From positions 1 to 14,546 of the forward strand of contig DAOVQG010000096.1 in the NCBI GenBank assembly GCA_030628805.1: DNA of 14,546 nucleotides, read 5' to 3'. Positions 1 through 7,473 of this stretch are shown one piece after another. The translations under genes were made by a program, and so were the position numbers. Position 1 is the stretch's first letter. Every line of letters starts with the position of its first letter. The stretch comes from JAGMDK01 sp023128695. Lineage in GTDB: Bacteria > Planctomycetota > Phycisphaerae > UBA1845 > Fen-1342. The notes beneath the pieces were generated by a model. That model ran no database searches, was not told the DNA's origin, and worked only from the letters and a program-made list of their open reading frames with translations.

Positions 1-47
1 CCCACCCACACGGAGGCCCGCCCCACCCACTATGTTGACGCTCACTC
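1..47. repeat. C-rich edge sequence with a 9-bp direct repeat
   Basis: The sequence CCCACCCAC occurs at 1-9 and again at 22-30, around a GC-rich core. It lies just beyond the stop codon of the HAD gene on the minus strand. Read on the minus strand it is G-rich, with no convincing start codon and ribosome binding site for a following gene. It could be part of a dispersed repeat or the beginning of a truncated gene. The window edge prevents a decision. Confidence 0.25.
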
Positions 48-359
48 CTACAACTGCTCCAGCACCTCTTTCCAATTCGTGAACCTGACCGCCCGGTCAT
101 CGATCCAGACGTCGGCGACCGGCTTGCCCATGTGCAGGCCGTCGTACTCGAAGCCGTGCTCGTCCAGCCACCGCCGGGTGACCCGCTGCTCGCCCCAAGC
201 GCGGGCCGTGTAAATGACGACCGTGTGCCCCGCGGCACGCAGTTTCCGTAACGCCTCCCGAGCACCCTCGATCGGCTCGGCCAGGGGGCGGTCGAAAAAC
301 GCTTCTTCGCTACAGATCACGCCGTCCAGATCCACCATGATCGTTTTCGCACGGCTCAT
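48..359 (-). CDS. Small HAD-superfamily phosphatase-like protein
   Basis: This 103-residue protein carries the full set of HAD motifs. Motif I is DLDGV at 10-14, with Asp10 as expected nucleophile and Asp12 as acid/base. Motif II is YTAR, with Thr51. The motif III lysine is Lys79 in GKP, and motif IV is the acidic pair Asp87-Asp88 in WIDD. There is no room for a large cap domain, so it resembles the short HAD phosphatases often found in sugar or nucleotide metabolism; the substrate cannot be read from the sequence. The ATG at 359 was chosen because AAGGAG lies about 11 bases upstream and because a longer reading frame would run inside hutU. It begins 26 bases after the hutU stop and is probably co-transcribed with it. 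Function in histidine breakdown is not established. Confidence 0.85.
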   Translation of the reverse strand: MSRAKTIMVDLDGVICSEEAFFDRPLAEPIEGAREALRKLRAAGHTVVIYTARAWGEQRVTRRWLDEHGFEYDGLHMGKPVADVWIDDRAVRFTNWKEVLEQL

Positions 360-385
360 CGCAGGTCTCTCCTTCGGGTCTATGA

Positions 386-2053
386 TCAGGTTTGCCCCGG
401 CACATCCACTCCTTGCGTGCGAGCCACCTCCCGTGCCAACTCGTAGCCGGCGTCCGCGTGGCGGAAAATGCCGGTCGCCGGATCGGCCGTCAGCACACGC
501 TCCAGTCGCCGCTCGGCCTCGTCCGTGCCGTCCACCACGATGACCATGCCGGCGTGCAGCGAGTAGCCGATGCCGACGCCGCCGCCGTGGTGGATCGAGA
601 CCCACGTGGCGCCGCAGGCGGTGTTCGTCATGGCGTTGAGCATCGGCCAGTCGGCGATCGCGTCGGAGCCGTCCTTCATGCCCTCCGTCTCGCGGTTGGG
701 CGAGGCGACCGAGCCGCAGTCGAGGTGATCGCGGCCGATGACCAGCGGGGCGGATACCTTCCCGGTTCGCACCAGGTCATTGAACACCTTGCCCATCTTC
801 GCCCGTTGGCCGTACTTGAGCCAACAGATGCGGCACGGCAAGCCTTGGAACGCGACCTTCTCGTGGGCCAGGCGAATCCAGCGGCACAGGGCCTCCTCTT
901 CGGGGAATGTATCAAGCACGGCTTGGTCGGTGGCGTGGATATCCGCCGGATCGCCGGAGAGCGCGGCCCAGCGGAACGGCCCGGAGCCCTCGCAGAACAG
1001 CGGGCGGATGTACTCGGGCACGAAGCCGGGCACGTCGAAGGCATTCTCCACGCCGGCTTCCTGGGCGTGGCCGCGCAGGTTGTTGCCGTAGTCGAACGTG
1101 ACGGCCCCGCGGCGTTGGAGCTCAAGCATGGCTCGCATGTGGTCCGCGATTGTGCGATATGCGGCTTTGATGTACTGATCGGGGTTGCTCTGGCGTAATT
1201 CGAGCGCGGCCTCATAGCTCATGCCATTGGGCACGTATCCGTTGAGCGGGTCGTGCGCGGAGGTCTGGTCCGTGAGCACGTCCGGCGTGATGTCGCGCTC
1301 GATCAGAATCTGTAATACGTCGGCGACGTTCCCAAGCAATCCGACCGACAGGGCCTCGCCGCTTTCGCGCGCCTTGAGCACCATATCGAGCGCTTCGTCC
1401 ACGTCCTCCGTCATCTTGTCGCAATAGCGGGTTTTCAAACGGCGTTCGATCCGCTCGCGATCAACCTCGACTGTCAGGCACGCGGCGCCATTGAACGTGG
1501 CGGCCAGCGGCTGAGCACCGCCCATGCCGCCGAGGCCGCCCGTCATCAGCAGTCGCCCCTTGAGCGAACCGCCGAAATGCTTGTTCGCACAGGCGGCAAA
1601 TGTCTCGTACGTACCTTGGAGGATGCCCTGGGTACCAATGTAGATCCAACTGCCGGCGGTCATCTGGCCGTACATGGTCAGCCCGAGGGCCTCCAGTCGG
1701 CGGAATTCGTCCCAATTCGCCCAGTGCGGCACCAGCATGGAGTTACTGATCAGAACACGCGGAGCGTCGGGGTGGGTCTTGACGACGCCGACGGCCCGGC
1801 CGGATTGCACCAGCAGCGTCTCGTCGTTTTCGAGCCGCTGGAGGGTGGCGACGATGCGGTCATAATCCGCCCAGCTCCGCGCCGCTCGCCCGGAGCCGCC
1901 GTAGACGATCAACTCGTCCGGCTGCTCGGCCACGTCGGGATCGAGATTATTCATGAGCATGCGCATAGCAGCTTCCTGCTGCCAGCCTTTGCAGGAAATG
2001 GTCGTGCCGCGCGGGGCGTGAACAGTGCGAGCACCGACAGATGCGGTTGACAT
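386..2053 (-). CDS. hutU: Urocanate hydratase (urocanase)
   Basis: The enzyme adds water to trans-urocanate to give 4-imidazolone-5-propionate, the second step of histidine degradation, in the cytoplasm with tightly bound NAD+. The 555-residue product has the usual family length. It shows the glycine-rich NAD site TGGLGGMGGAQP at about 171-182, the block GRDHLDCGSVASPNRET at 440-456, and HHGGGVG at 488-494. Cys410 in RICW falls at the position of the known catalytic Cys410 of Pseudomonas urocanase, which supports both the identity and the start. The ATG at 2053 has GGGAG about 8 bases upstream; an in-frame extension to 2104 adds 17 residues that do not look like the family. No hutH, hutI or hutG is visible, so the rest of the pathway must lie elsewhere or beyond the left edge. 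It reads away from the Fic gene. Confidence 0.97.
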   Translation of the reverse strand: MSTASVGARTVHAPRGTTISCKGWQQEAAMRMLMNNLDPDVAEQPDELIVYGGSGRAARSWADYDRIVATLQRLENDETLLVQSGRAVGVVKTHPDAPRVLISNSMLVPHWANWDEFRRLEALGLTMYGQMTAGSWIYIGTQGILQGTYETFAACANKHFGGSLKGRLLMTGGLGGMGGAQPLAATFNGAACLTVEVDRERIERRLKTRYCDKMTEDVDEALDMVLKARESGEALSVGLLGNVADVLQILIERDITPDVLTDQTSAHDPLNGYVPNGMSYEAALELRQSNPDQYIKAAYRTIADHMRAMLELQRRGAVTFDYGNNLRGHAQEAGVENAFDVPGFVPEYIRPLFCEGSGPFRWAALSGDPADIHATDQAVLDTFPEEEALCRWIRLAHEKVAFQGLPCRICWLKYGQRAKMGKVFNDLVRTGKVSAPLVIGRDHLDCGSVASPNRETEGMKDGSDAIADWPMLNAMTNTACGATWVSIHHGGGVGIGYSLHAGMVIVVDGTDEAERRLERVLTADPATGIFRHADAGYELAREVARTQGVDVPGQT

Positions 2054-2089
2054 GGCTTTCTCCCTAGCGACATCTGAACAATCGCAGCT

Positions 2090-2118
2090 AGTATAACACG
2101 CCATCTCATACTGTGATG
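2090..2118 (-). promoter_or_regulatory. Candidate extended -10 promoter for hutU
   Basis: On the minus strand TATACT (complement of 2090-2095) is preceded by TGT, giving an extended -10 element TGnTATACT. The hexamer 17 bases further upstream is a poor -35, as tolerated for extended -10 promoters. Transcription would begin near 2083, about 30 bases before the hutU ATG. This is a sequence match only. Confidence 0.35.
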
Positions 2119-2266
2119 AGCGATGCAGCCATCTTTTTTCACATCACGCTGCTCGGATTATATCTTCTCGAACGAGAGCCACAAAGTGCCATAACCGACT
2201 GGTAACAATGGCGTTATGAACACAGGCCAATACCCTGCCCGCAGTGTAGTATCAGAAATGACAGCA

Positions 2267-2332
2267 ATTGACATTTATCGTTGACTATGTCATCTATCAG
2301 CGTATTATTGAACTGATAGATATAATGTCAAT
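2267..2332 (+). promoter_or_regulatory. Candidate fic promoter embedded in a nested inverted repeat (operator)
   Basis: A -35-like TTGACT (2281-2286) is separated by 16 bases from TATTAT (2303-2308); each matches consensus at five of six positions. The -10 lies in the 12-base spacer of a perfect 9-bp inverted repeat, ATCTATCAG (2292-2300) and CTGATAGAT (2313-2321). The arms extend imperfectly outward to TTGAC/GTCAA with one bulged base. A second perfect 9-bp pair, ATTGACATT (2267-2275) and AATGTCAAT (2324-2332), encloses all of this. A third pair, TGACAT/ATGTCA (2269-2274, 2287-2292), also has a 12-base spacer. Such symmetry around a -10 suggests a dimeric repressor site. The downstream Fic protein has its own winged helix, so autoregulation is a reasonable inference. 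Confidence 0.5.
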
Positions 2333-2374
2333 AGTGAGCTTGGTTGATAGTTTCTGAGAGCAGAGGATTCTCGG

Positions 2375-3724
2375 ATGCGACTTCCGACACGTCCACCTAG
2401 CTGGATTTCGTTGATAACGAGTTCGAACAAGCCCTTCGAGATTATTAACGACCCCGAGGGACGCCGGTTGATTCAGCGCGCCAATGCCGCTTACTGGCAT
2501 TGGGACCAACTACGCAGGCGCCCTCTTCCCAAAGGCTGGAAGGCCGAAGAAGTGTGGGTCGCATTGAAACTCGCTCGTGAGAGTCAAGCTCGCGAGTTTG
2601 GGCTACGAAGTAAGAATGGAGAGCCTTATCGGCTTTCACTACCGGAAGAGGCTTTGCACGACCTGCATGAGATCGATAAAGGGCTCGGCGGGAACATAGG
2701 AATCGATGAGCCAGAGGGAGCCAAAGAGGACCGGCAGCGTTATCTCATTAACTCGCTTATGGAGGAAGCGATTGCATCGAGCCAGATTGAAGGGGCTGCC
2801 ACGACGCGAAAAGTGGCCAAGGATATGCTGCGCGGCAATCGGCAGCCGCGAACACACGGCGAGCGTATGATTCTGAACAACTATCGTACCATCTGCATGT
2901 TGAGGGACTTCAAAGATCGGCCGCTCTCAGATGATCTCGTAATCGACATCCAACGTTCGATGACTCAGGATACCCTGGAAAACCCACTCGACGAAGGCCG
3001 CATCAGGAGTGCATCGGACAGGGTTGAAGTGGTTGACGTGCGTGACGGCGAAGTGCTGCACGTGCCGCCACACGCGGATGAGTTGCCGGAGCGGCTGAAG
3101 GCCTTGTGCGCATTCGCGAACCAGGAAACTGACCTGGGTTTCCTGCATCCGGTGATTATGGCGATCCTGGTGCATTTCTGGCTGTCGTACGACCACCCTT
3201 TCGTCGACGGCAATGGGCGCACGGCACGCGCCCTGTTCTACTGGTCGATGCTCCGAAGCGGGTACTGGCTGTTCGAGTTTCTGCCGATTTCGCGGATCAT
3301 CAACCAGTCCCCTGTTCGTTACAGCCGCGCGTTCCTCTATGCGGAATCGGATCAATGCGATGCCACGTATTTCATCATGTTCCATTTGCGGGCCATTCGA
3401 ATGGCGTTACGGGACCTGCATTCGTATTTGACTCGCCGGCAACGGACGATTCGTGAAACCCGCCAACTGCTTGTTCATTTCCCTGAACTGAACTATCGGC
3501 AAATTGCACTCTTGCATGACGCTGTCACCGACCCACGTAAAGCGGTGACCTTCGCGACACACCGAGGCAAGTACCGCGTCAGCTACGGAACGGCACACGC
3601 GGACCTTACGGAACTCGTCGAGCGCGGCTTGCTTATTCGAGTCCGTCACGGTCGGCAGTTCGTTTTGTACCCCGCTAATGATCTGGCGGAGCGCCTACAT
3701 GCCATGGAAACCAAGCAGGATTAA
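2375..3724 (+). CDS. Fic-family adenylyltransferase with C-terminal winged helix
   Basis: Fic enzymes transfer AMP from ATP to hydroxyl side chains of target proteins. This 449-residue protein has the complete active-site loop HPFVDGNGR at 274-282, with catalytic His274, followed by TAR. The sequence SSQIEG at 135-140 matches the inhibitory helix motif (S/T)xxxE(G/N), and its position before the Fic core makes this a class II, self-inhibited Fic. Residues about 365-435 form a winged-helix-like domain (NYRQIALL, then VSYGTAHADLTELVERGLL). Residues 1-110 are a family-specific N-terminal region containing AYWHWDQLRRR. The ATG at 2375 has AGAGG 8 bases upstream. It is the only plus-strand gene here, its flanking DNA is AT-rich, and its stop overlaps the convergent small gene by 4 bases. 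The target protein is unknown. It may act as a stand-alone regulator or a mobile accessory gene. Confidence 0.93.
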   Translation: MRLPTRPPSWISLITSSNKPFEIINDPEGRRLIQRANAAYWHWDQLRRRPLPKGWKAEEVWVALKLARESQAREFGLRSKNGEPYRLSLPEEALHDLHEIDKGLGGNIGIDEPEGAKEDRQRYLINSLMEEAIASSQIEGAATTRKVAKDMLRGNRQPRTHGERMILNNYRTICMLRDFKDRPLSDDLVIDIQRSMTQDTLENPLDEGRIRSASDRVEVVDVRDGEVLHVPPHADELPERLKALCAFANQETDLGFLHPVIMAILVHFWLSYDHPFVDGNGRTARALFYWSMLRSGYWLFEFLPISRIINQSPVRYSRAFLYAESDQCDATYFIMFHLRAIRMALRDLHSYLTRRQRTIRETRQLLVHFPELNYRQIALLHDAVTDPRKAVTFATHRGKYRVSYGTAHADLTELVERGLLIRVRHGRQFVLYPANDLAERLHAMETKQD

Positions 3725-3870
3725 CCCGCACCCAGGCAGGTGAAAGTCCAGATCACGCTGGAGATGATGCCGAGCGTCATGCCGATCACGGCCAGGGGCT
3801 TGCCGCCGAGCTGACCGTTCGAGCGCTCGATCTTCTGTCTGGCCATGGCCCCAACCACAATGGCGGCCAT
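3721..3870 (-). CDS. Small membrane protein resembling the second half of a DUF4190 domain
   Basis: This 49-residue gene is easily missed because of its length. Its ATG shares the A of the deoC stop codon (TGATG), a typical sign of translational coupling. The product begins with IVVGAMARQKIERSNGQLGG, then a hydrophobic stretch (about residues 25-47) that should cross the membrane once. The pattern small-residue/helix, then K-I-x-R-S-x-G-x-L-G-G, then a hydrophobic segment is that of the C-terminal half of DUF4190 proteins, which normally have a preceding hydrophobic hairpin. That first half is absent, so this may be a degraded or minimal version. Its stop TAA overlaps the convergent fic stop by 4 bases. 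DUF4190 has no known biochemical activity. The family call is from memory of its consensus. Confidence 0.6.
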   Translation of the reverse strand: MAAIVVGAMARQKIERSNGQLGGKPLAVIGMTLGIISSVIWTFTCLGAG

Positions 3871-4556
3871 CACTTCTCCATTGCCTCCAGGACAGTCACG
3901 CCGGCCGACATGCCGAGCCGCTCGGCGCCGGCTTCGATCATCGCCAGCGCGGTCGGCAGGTCGCGGATACCGCCGGCGGCTTTGACGCGGAGCGGGGCGG
4001 CGTGTTTCTTCAACAGAGCCACGTGCTCGACGGTCGCGCCGCCAGTGGGATGAAATCCGGTTGAGGTCTTGACGAAATCTGCTTGGGCCTCGACACAGCA
4101 GCGGCAGCCCAGGGCAATCTGCTCGTCGGTCAGCGCGCGAGTTTCGAGGATCACCTTGATGAGGGCGTTAGCATTCGCACCCTTGGTCGCGTCAACCACG
4201 GCGCGAATATCGCGGACCACGGCGTCACGCTCGCCGGCGAGGAGCGCGCCCAGATTGACGACCATGTCGATCTCGCGGGCTCCCTGGCGAACCGCCTCCC
4301 GGGCTTCAAAGGCCTTGACCTCGGCGGAAGTCGCTCCGAGCGGGAAACCGACCACGCCGGCGACGTCGGTTCGGCTGCCCGCCAGCCGTTCGGTACAGTG
4401 TGTCACCCAAGTCAGATTCACGCACGCGGCGGCGAAGCTGTATTGCAAACATTCGTCGCAGAGCCGATCGATCTGGGCGCGCGCAGCCTCGGGCTTGAGC
4501 AGCGTGTGATCGATCAGCCGAGCCATTTCCGCGCGTGTCTTGGGCAACACACTCAT
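3870..4556 (-). CDS. deoC: Deoxyribose-phosphate aldolase
   Basis: DERA cleaves 2-deoxyribose-5-phosphate into glyceraldehyde-3-phosphate and acetaldehyde, feeding the sugar of degraded deoxynucleosides into glycolysis. The 228-residue product is of normal length and keeps the class I aldolase residues. Lys163 in FVKTSTGF is the Schiff-base lysine, Lys192 in VKAAGGI is the second active-site lysine, and Asp97 is in EIDMVVNLGAL. DHTLLKPEA at 16-24 is the conserved N-terminal block. The ATG at 4556 follows AGGAG by 7 bases; an upstream in-frame start at 4592 would overlap the preceding gene and lacks support. It starts 19 bases after the band-7/propeller gene and is coupled to the 49-residue gene behind it. 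No other deo genes are present, so its place in this operon is unexplained. Confidence 0.96.
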   Translation of the reverse strand: MSVLPKTRAEMARLIDHTLLKPEAARAQIDRLCDECLQYSFAAACVNLTWVTHCTERLAGSRTDVAGVVGFPLGATSAEVKAFEAREAVRQGAREIDMVVNLGALLAGERDAVVRDIRAVVDATKGANANALIKVILETRALTDEQIALGCRCCVEAQADFVKTSTGFHPTGGATVEHVALLKKHAAPLRVKAAGGIRDLPTALAMIEAGAERLGMSAGVTVLEAMEK

Positions 4557-4575
4557 TATGTTTCTCCTGTCAACG

Positions 4576-6327
4576 CTAAAACGCTGGGCCACCCACCTCG
4601 ACTAGACAGGCATCCTGGATCGAGTGCCCGATTACGCGGGCGATGGGGACGTTCAGCCCGGTGCGCTCGGGCATGTCGCCGTTGAGAATTACCAGACGAT
4701 CGCGGTTTTCGACCAGCGCCACGAGCGTATCGTCGCAGGCCCAGGCCCGTCGGATCGGCGTGGCAGCCTTGAGCAGCCGCGAGACAATACCTTCGCCGAC
4801 ATACACCCCACATACGCCGTCCGGGCCGGCCGGGATGACCAGCTCGACGAGATCGTCCCAGCGGCGGGCGCAAAGGGACTCGATCGCGCTGTGGGTACGA
4901 TGGACCGGCAGCCAGGCATCGCGCAGGTTCAGATCGCAGCGTAACAGCGCGCCCGTCGAGGTCCCCGCGAAGAGCCACTCCTCCAACGCCGCCAGGCAGT
5001 GAATCCGTCCGTCGGCAGGCCCCGTTTGCCACGCGGTCTCGCCGGCCGGATCGAATGCGTGGACACGCTCATCGGCGGCCAGGAGCACGCGGCCGCGTTC
5101 ATCCACAGTGACGGCCCGGATCGTTTTCGGCACGCCGCCGATCGGTCGTAGTAACTGTTGCACATCCTCGGGGTCGTCGAGATTCCACGACCACGCCCCG
5201 AGTTCTGAATGCGTGGCGAACAGGCAGCCGCCGGTGGTGATCGCCGCGTTGAAGCCGGTGCGCGGCGTTTCGGCATCGGGCACCACGTATTTCGCTACGA
5301 TTTCGCCGTTGGTGGCTTTGAGGCGCCAGACGCCGCTGCCGGCGCCGATCAGCAGCGCTTCATCTTGCGGGCTATAAGTGACCGAACGCAGGCCACCCAG
5401 GTCTTCCGGCAGCGTCAGGCGACGGACGATCCGCTCCGGCTCGGCTGGATCGAGCCACACGCATTCTCGCCCGGCCACGACAACGATCGACTGCGCGACC
5501 GTGCGATCCGGTGTGAGTCGCCAGAGGTTTTCCAGCAGCCGGCCGCGCTCGCCCGGCGTGAGCGTGGGCAGCAGTTCCCGCCATTGCAAGTTGCCATCGG
5601 CGTCGGCGGCGTCCTTGAGCTTGGATAGGACATCACCCAGATCGTCGAGTCGGCGGCGGGTGGCAGCGAGGGCGGTGCGCTCGACCATCCCGCGGGCTTC
5701 GAGCTCCTTGACCCGCCGAGTGGTTTCGCGCTCCAGAGCATCCTGCTCGGCGAGGCTGGCGCTGGCGAATTCGACCTTGCCGAGGCGCTCCAGCTCCAGG
5801 CCGGCCGAAAACAGGAAGCGCTGCAACTCGTTGCGCAACCGTTCCAACAGCGCGTCGCGCAGGTCGTCATAAACTAGTGTTTTTGCTGGTTGCTCTCGAA
5901 TAAAACTCCGCAAAGCGGTCGCCGCGCCGGCCTTGTCGCAGGCTTCCGCAAGACGGTCCAGGGTCAATTCGTCTTCCGTCAGCAGCGCTTGCCGTAACGC
6001 CGACATGTCGTCCTCGCGCATCCAGCAGCGGACGAGGAGTTCGACCGTGGCGGTAACGGGATGCCCACCGGACGCAGGCACGTCGGCGATCTCCAGCGGC
6101 ACGGTGATGGCCCGGTTACGTACCAGCACCAAGGTATCGTCACGCTTGGGATCAGGGTCTTCGCCGGCGGGCACGAATCGCCGCCGACCGTCGGGCATGA
6201 CCACCAGCCCCATCCAGTTGTCCGGGATCAGGCTGCGTGAGAACACGGAGCCTTCCCAGGCCTCGCCCTTGCAGCGCAAAGCGACGAGTTCCGGGGCCGC
6301 CAACCGCTCCAGTATCTTGCGGCTCAT
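4576..6327 (-). CDS. Band-7/SPFH-like, coiled-coil and beta-propeller protein (partner of the AAA ATPase)
   Basis: I do not recognise a named family for this 583-residue protein, but three regions are visible. Residues about 35-190 have the style of a band-7/SPFH-like domain: DTLVLVRNRAITVPLEIADVP, then VTATVELLVRCW, then a helical part ending RNELQRFLFSAGLELERLGKVEF. This assignment is tentative. Residues about 190-240 are a charged, heptad-like helix (LERETTRRVKELEARGMVERT onward). Residues about 275-583 are repeated beta-rich blades with patterns such as SVTYSPQDEALLIGAGSGVWRL and AVTVDERGRVLLAADERVHAFD, fitting a seven- or six-bladed propeller. No signal peptide or membrane helix is seen, so it is probably cytoplasmic. 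The ATG at 6327 has AGGAG 8 bases upstream. It begins 21 bases after the ATPase stop, which suggests joint function: the protein could be the oligomer that the ATPase remodels. Confidence 0.75.
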   Translation of the reverse strand: MSRKILERLAAPELVALRCKGEAWEGSVFSRSLIPDNWMGLVVMPDGRRRFVPAGEDPDPKRDDTLVLVRNRAITVPLEIADVPASGGHPVTATVELLVRCWMREDDMSALRQALLTEDELTLDRLAEACDKAGAATALRSFIREQPAKTLVYDDLRDALLERLRNELQRFLFSAGLELERLGKVEFASASLAEQDALERETTRRVKELEARGMVERTALAATRRRLDDLGDVLSKLKDAADADGNLQWRELLPTLTPGERGRLLENLWRLTPDRTVAQSIVVVAGRECVWLDPAEPERIVRRLTLPEDLGGLRSVTYSPQDEALLIGAGSGVWRLKATNGEIVAKYVVPDAETPRTGFNAAITTGGCLFATHSELGAWSWNLDDPEDVQQLLRPIGGVPKTIRAVTVDERGRVLLAADERVHAFDPAGETAWQTGPADGRIHCLAALEEWLFAGTSTGALLRCDLNLRDAWLPVHRTHSAIESLCARRWDDLVELVIPAGPDGVCGVYVGEGIVSRLLKAATPIRRAWACDDTLVALVENRDRLVILNGDMPERTGLNVPIARVIGHSIQDACLVEVGGPAF

Positions 6328-6348
6328 CGCGTGGCTCCTGTGCTAAGG

Positions 6349-7470
6349 TCAATCTTCACCCAGACCCCATCGCTCATACTTCACCGAATCCTTCTTGCTG
6401 ACCGACGGCGGCGTCTCCTCAATCACGGCCAGCACGTCCGCCATATTAATATTACGCGGCTGGGCCCCCGCAACCGATTCCAAAAACGGACGAGTTGCGG
6501 AACGCTCGGCGACGGCTTTGATATCGGCCCCGCTGTAGCCGTCGGTGGCCTCAACCAGTTTGGCGAAATTCACATCATCGTCCAATGGCCGCTGACCGAG
6601 ATAAATCTCGAACAGCCGGAAACGGGCCTCGGCATCGGGCAGCGGGACGTAAATCCTAGCGTCGAGCCGGCCGGGCCGCATGATCGCCGGGTCCAGGCTC
6701 CAGGGTTCGTTCGTCGCGCCCAGAAACATCAGGGCCTGGCCGGCCTTGCGGTCAAAACCCTCCAACTCCTGCAAAATCTGCGGCACGACGCGCTGCATCA
6801 CGCTCGATTGTGAACTCCGCCGCTTCGGCACCAGCGCTTCAACCTCATCCATGAAGATGACCGCCTTATCCTCGGCTTTGGCGGCTTCAAAGAGCTTCTG
6901 GACGTTCTGCTCGGCCTCGCCGACCCACTTGCTCATGAGCTGGGCGGGGCTGATGACGAACATGGTGGCATCGAGCTCGCAGGCGATGGCCTTGGCAAAC
7001 ATGGTCTTGCCGGTGCCGGGCGGGCCATAGAGCAACATCCCGCCGCCGACGTTAATACTGTAGCGCTCGGCCAGCTCGGGGTGCTGAAATGGATAGATCA
7101 TTTTGAGGTAGATCTCGTCCTTGACGTCGTCGAGGCCGGCGATGTCGTCGAAACGGATCGTGGGCTTCTCGCGGACGATCCAGTCCTCGGCCCTGGTTTC
7201 CGAGTCTTCCCCGTCCCGCGCCCGATCCCGCGTCCGCCTCCGGCCGGGCCCCTGCTTAGCCCGTCGATCGCAGTCCTTAGCCAACTCGATCAGCTCCTTG
7301 GCATAGGCCTCCTGCTCGCCGCGCTGCCGGGGGTCTTTGTTCTCCTCGGCGAGCTCGATCATGCACTCGGCTGCCTGGATCAAATACGGCTTGGCGGCGA
7401 CGTAATCCCCCTGCTTCAGGGCGGCGACGCCTTTGTCCTTGAGACGTTTGAATGTGGCGAAAGTGGCCAT
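6349..7470 (-). CDS. MIT-domain AAA ATPase of the Vps4/katanin (meiotic) type
   Basis: This 373-residue ATPase has a single AAA module. Walker A is GPPGTGKT at 149-156, Walker B is VIFMDE at 204-209, sensor 1 is around Asn254 in GATN, the arginine-finger region is RPGR at 265-268, and the small-domain block is GYSGADIKAV at 311-320. Pore loop 1 is SKWVGE (180-185), the form seen in Vps4, katanin and spastin. The C-terminus PSVSKKDSVKYERW (355-368) also resembles the end of that clade. Residues 1-73 form a three-helix MIT-like region (FKRLKDKGVAALKQGDYVAAK onward), joined by a basic linker (77-100). In eukaryotes the same layout takes apart ESCRT-III or microtubule polymers. Here the substrate is unknown; the downstream band-7/propeller protein is the obvious candidate. 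The start at 7470 lies 3 bases after the HEPN stop, with GGAGG 14 bases upstream, inside the HEPN gene. Confidence 0.9.
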   Translation of the reverse strand: MATFATFKRLKDKGVAALKQGDYVAAKPYLIQAAECMIELAEENKDPRQRGEQEAYAKELIELAKDCDRRAKQGPGRRRTRDRARDGEDSETRAEDWIVREKPTIRFDDIAGLDDVKDEIYLKMIYPFQHPELAERYSINVGGGMLLYGPPGTGKTMFAKAIACELDATMFVISPAQLMSKWVGEAEQNVQKLFEAAKAEDKAVIFMDEVEALVPKRRSSQSSVMQRVVPQILQELEGFDRKAGQALMFLGATNEPWSLDPAIMRPGRLDARIYVPLPDAEARFRLFEIYLGQRPLDDDVNFAKLVEATDGYSGADIKAVAERSATRPFLESVAGAQPRNINMADVLAVIEETPPSVSKKDSVKYERWGLGED

Positions 7471-7473
7471 GGT

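Noticed and set aside
360..605. In-frame upstream extension of the HAD gene to 605
   Set aside because: It lies within hutU in another frame, gives an Arg/Gly-rich low-quality sequence, and the ATG at 359 has a good ribosome site.
392..1198. Plus-strand open frame of 268 codons antisense to hutU
   Set aside because: It is a shadow frame typical of GC-rich DNA; the hutU frame is highly conserved and includes the catalytic residues.
2166..2177. Short inverted repeat TCTCG-AA-CGAGA
   Set aside because: Only 5-bp arms and no adjoining T-run, so neither a terminator nor an operator is supported.
2190..2218. Inverted repeat CATAAC/GTTATG with a 17-base spacer between hutU and fic
   Set aside because: Six-base arms at this distance in AT-rich DNA are expected by chance, and no promoter element is tied to it.
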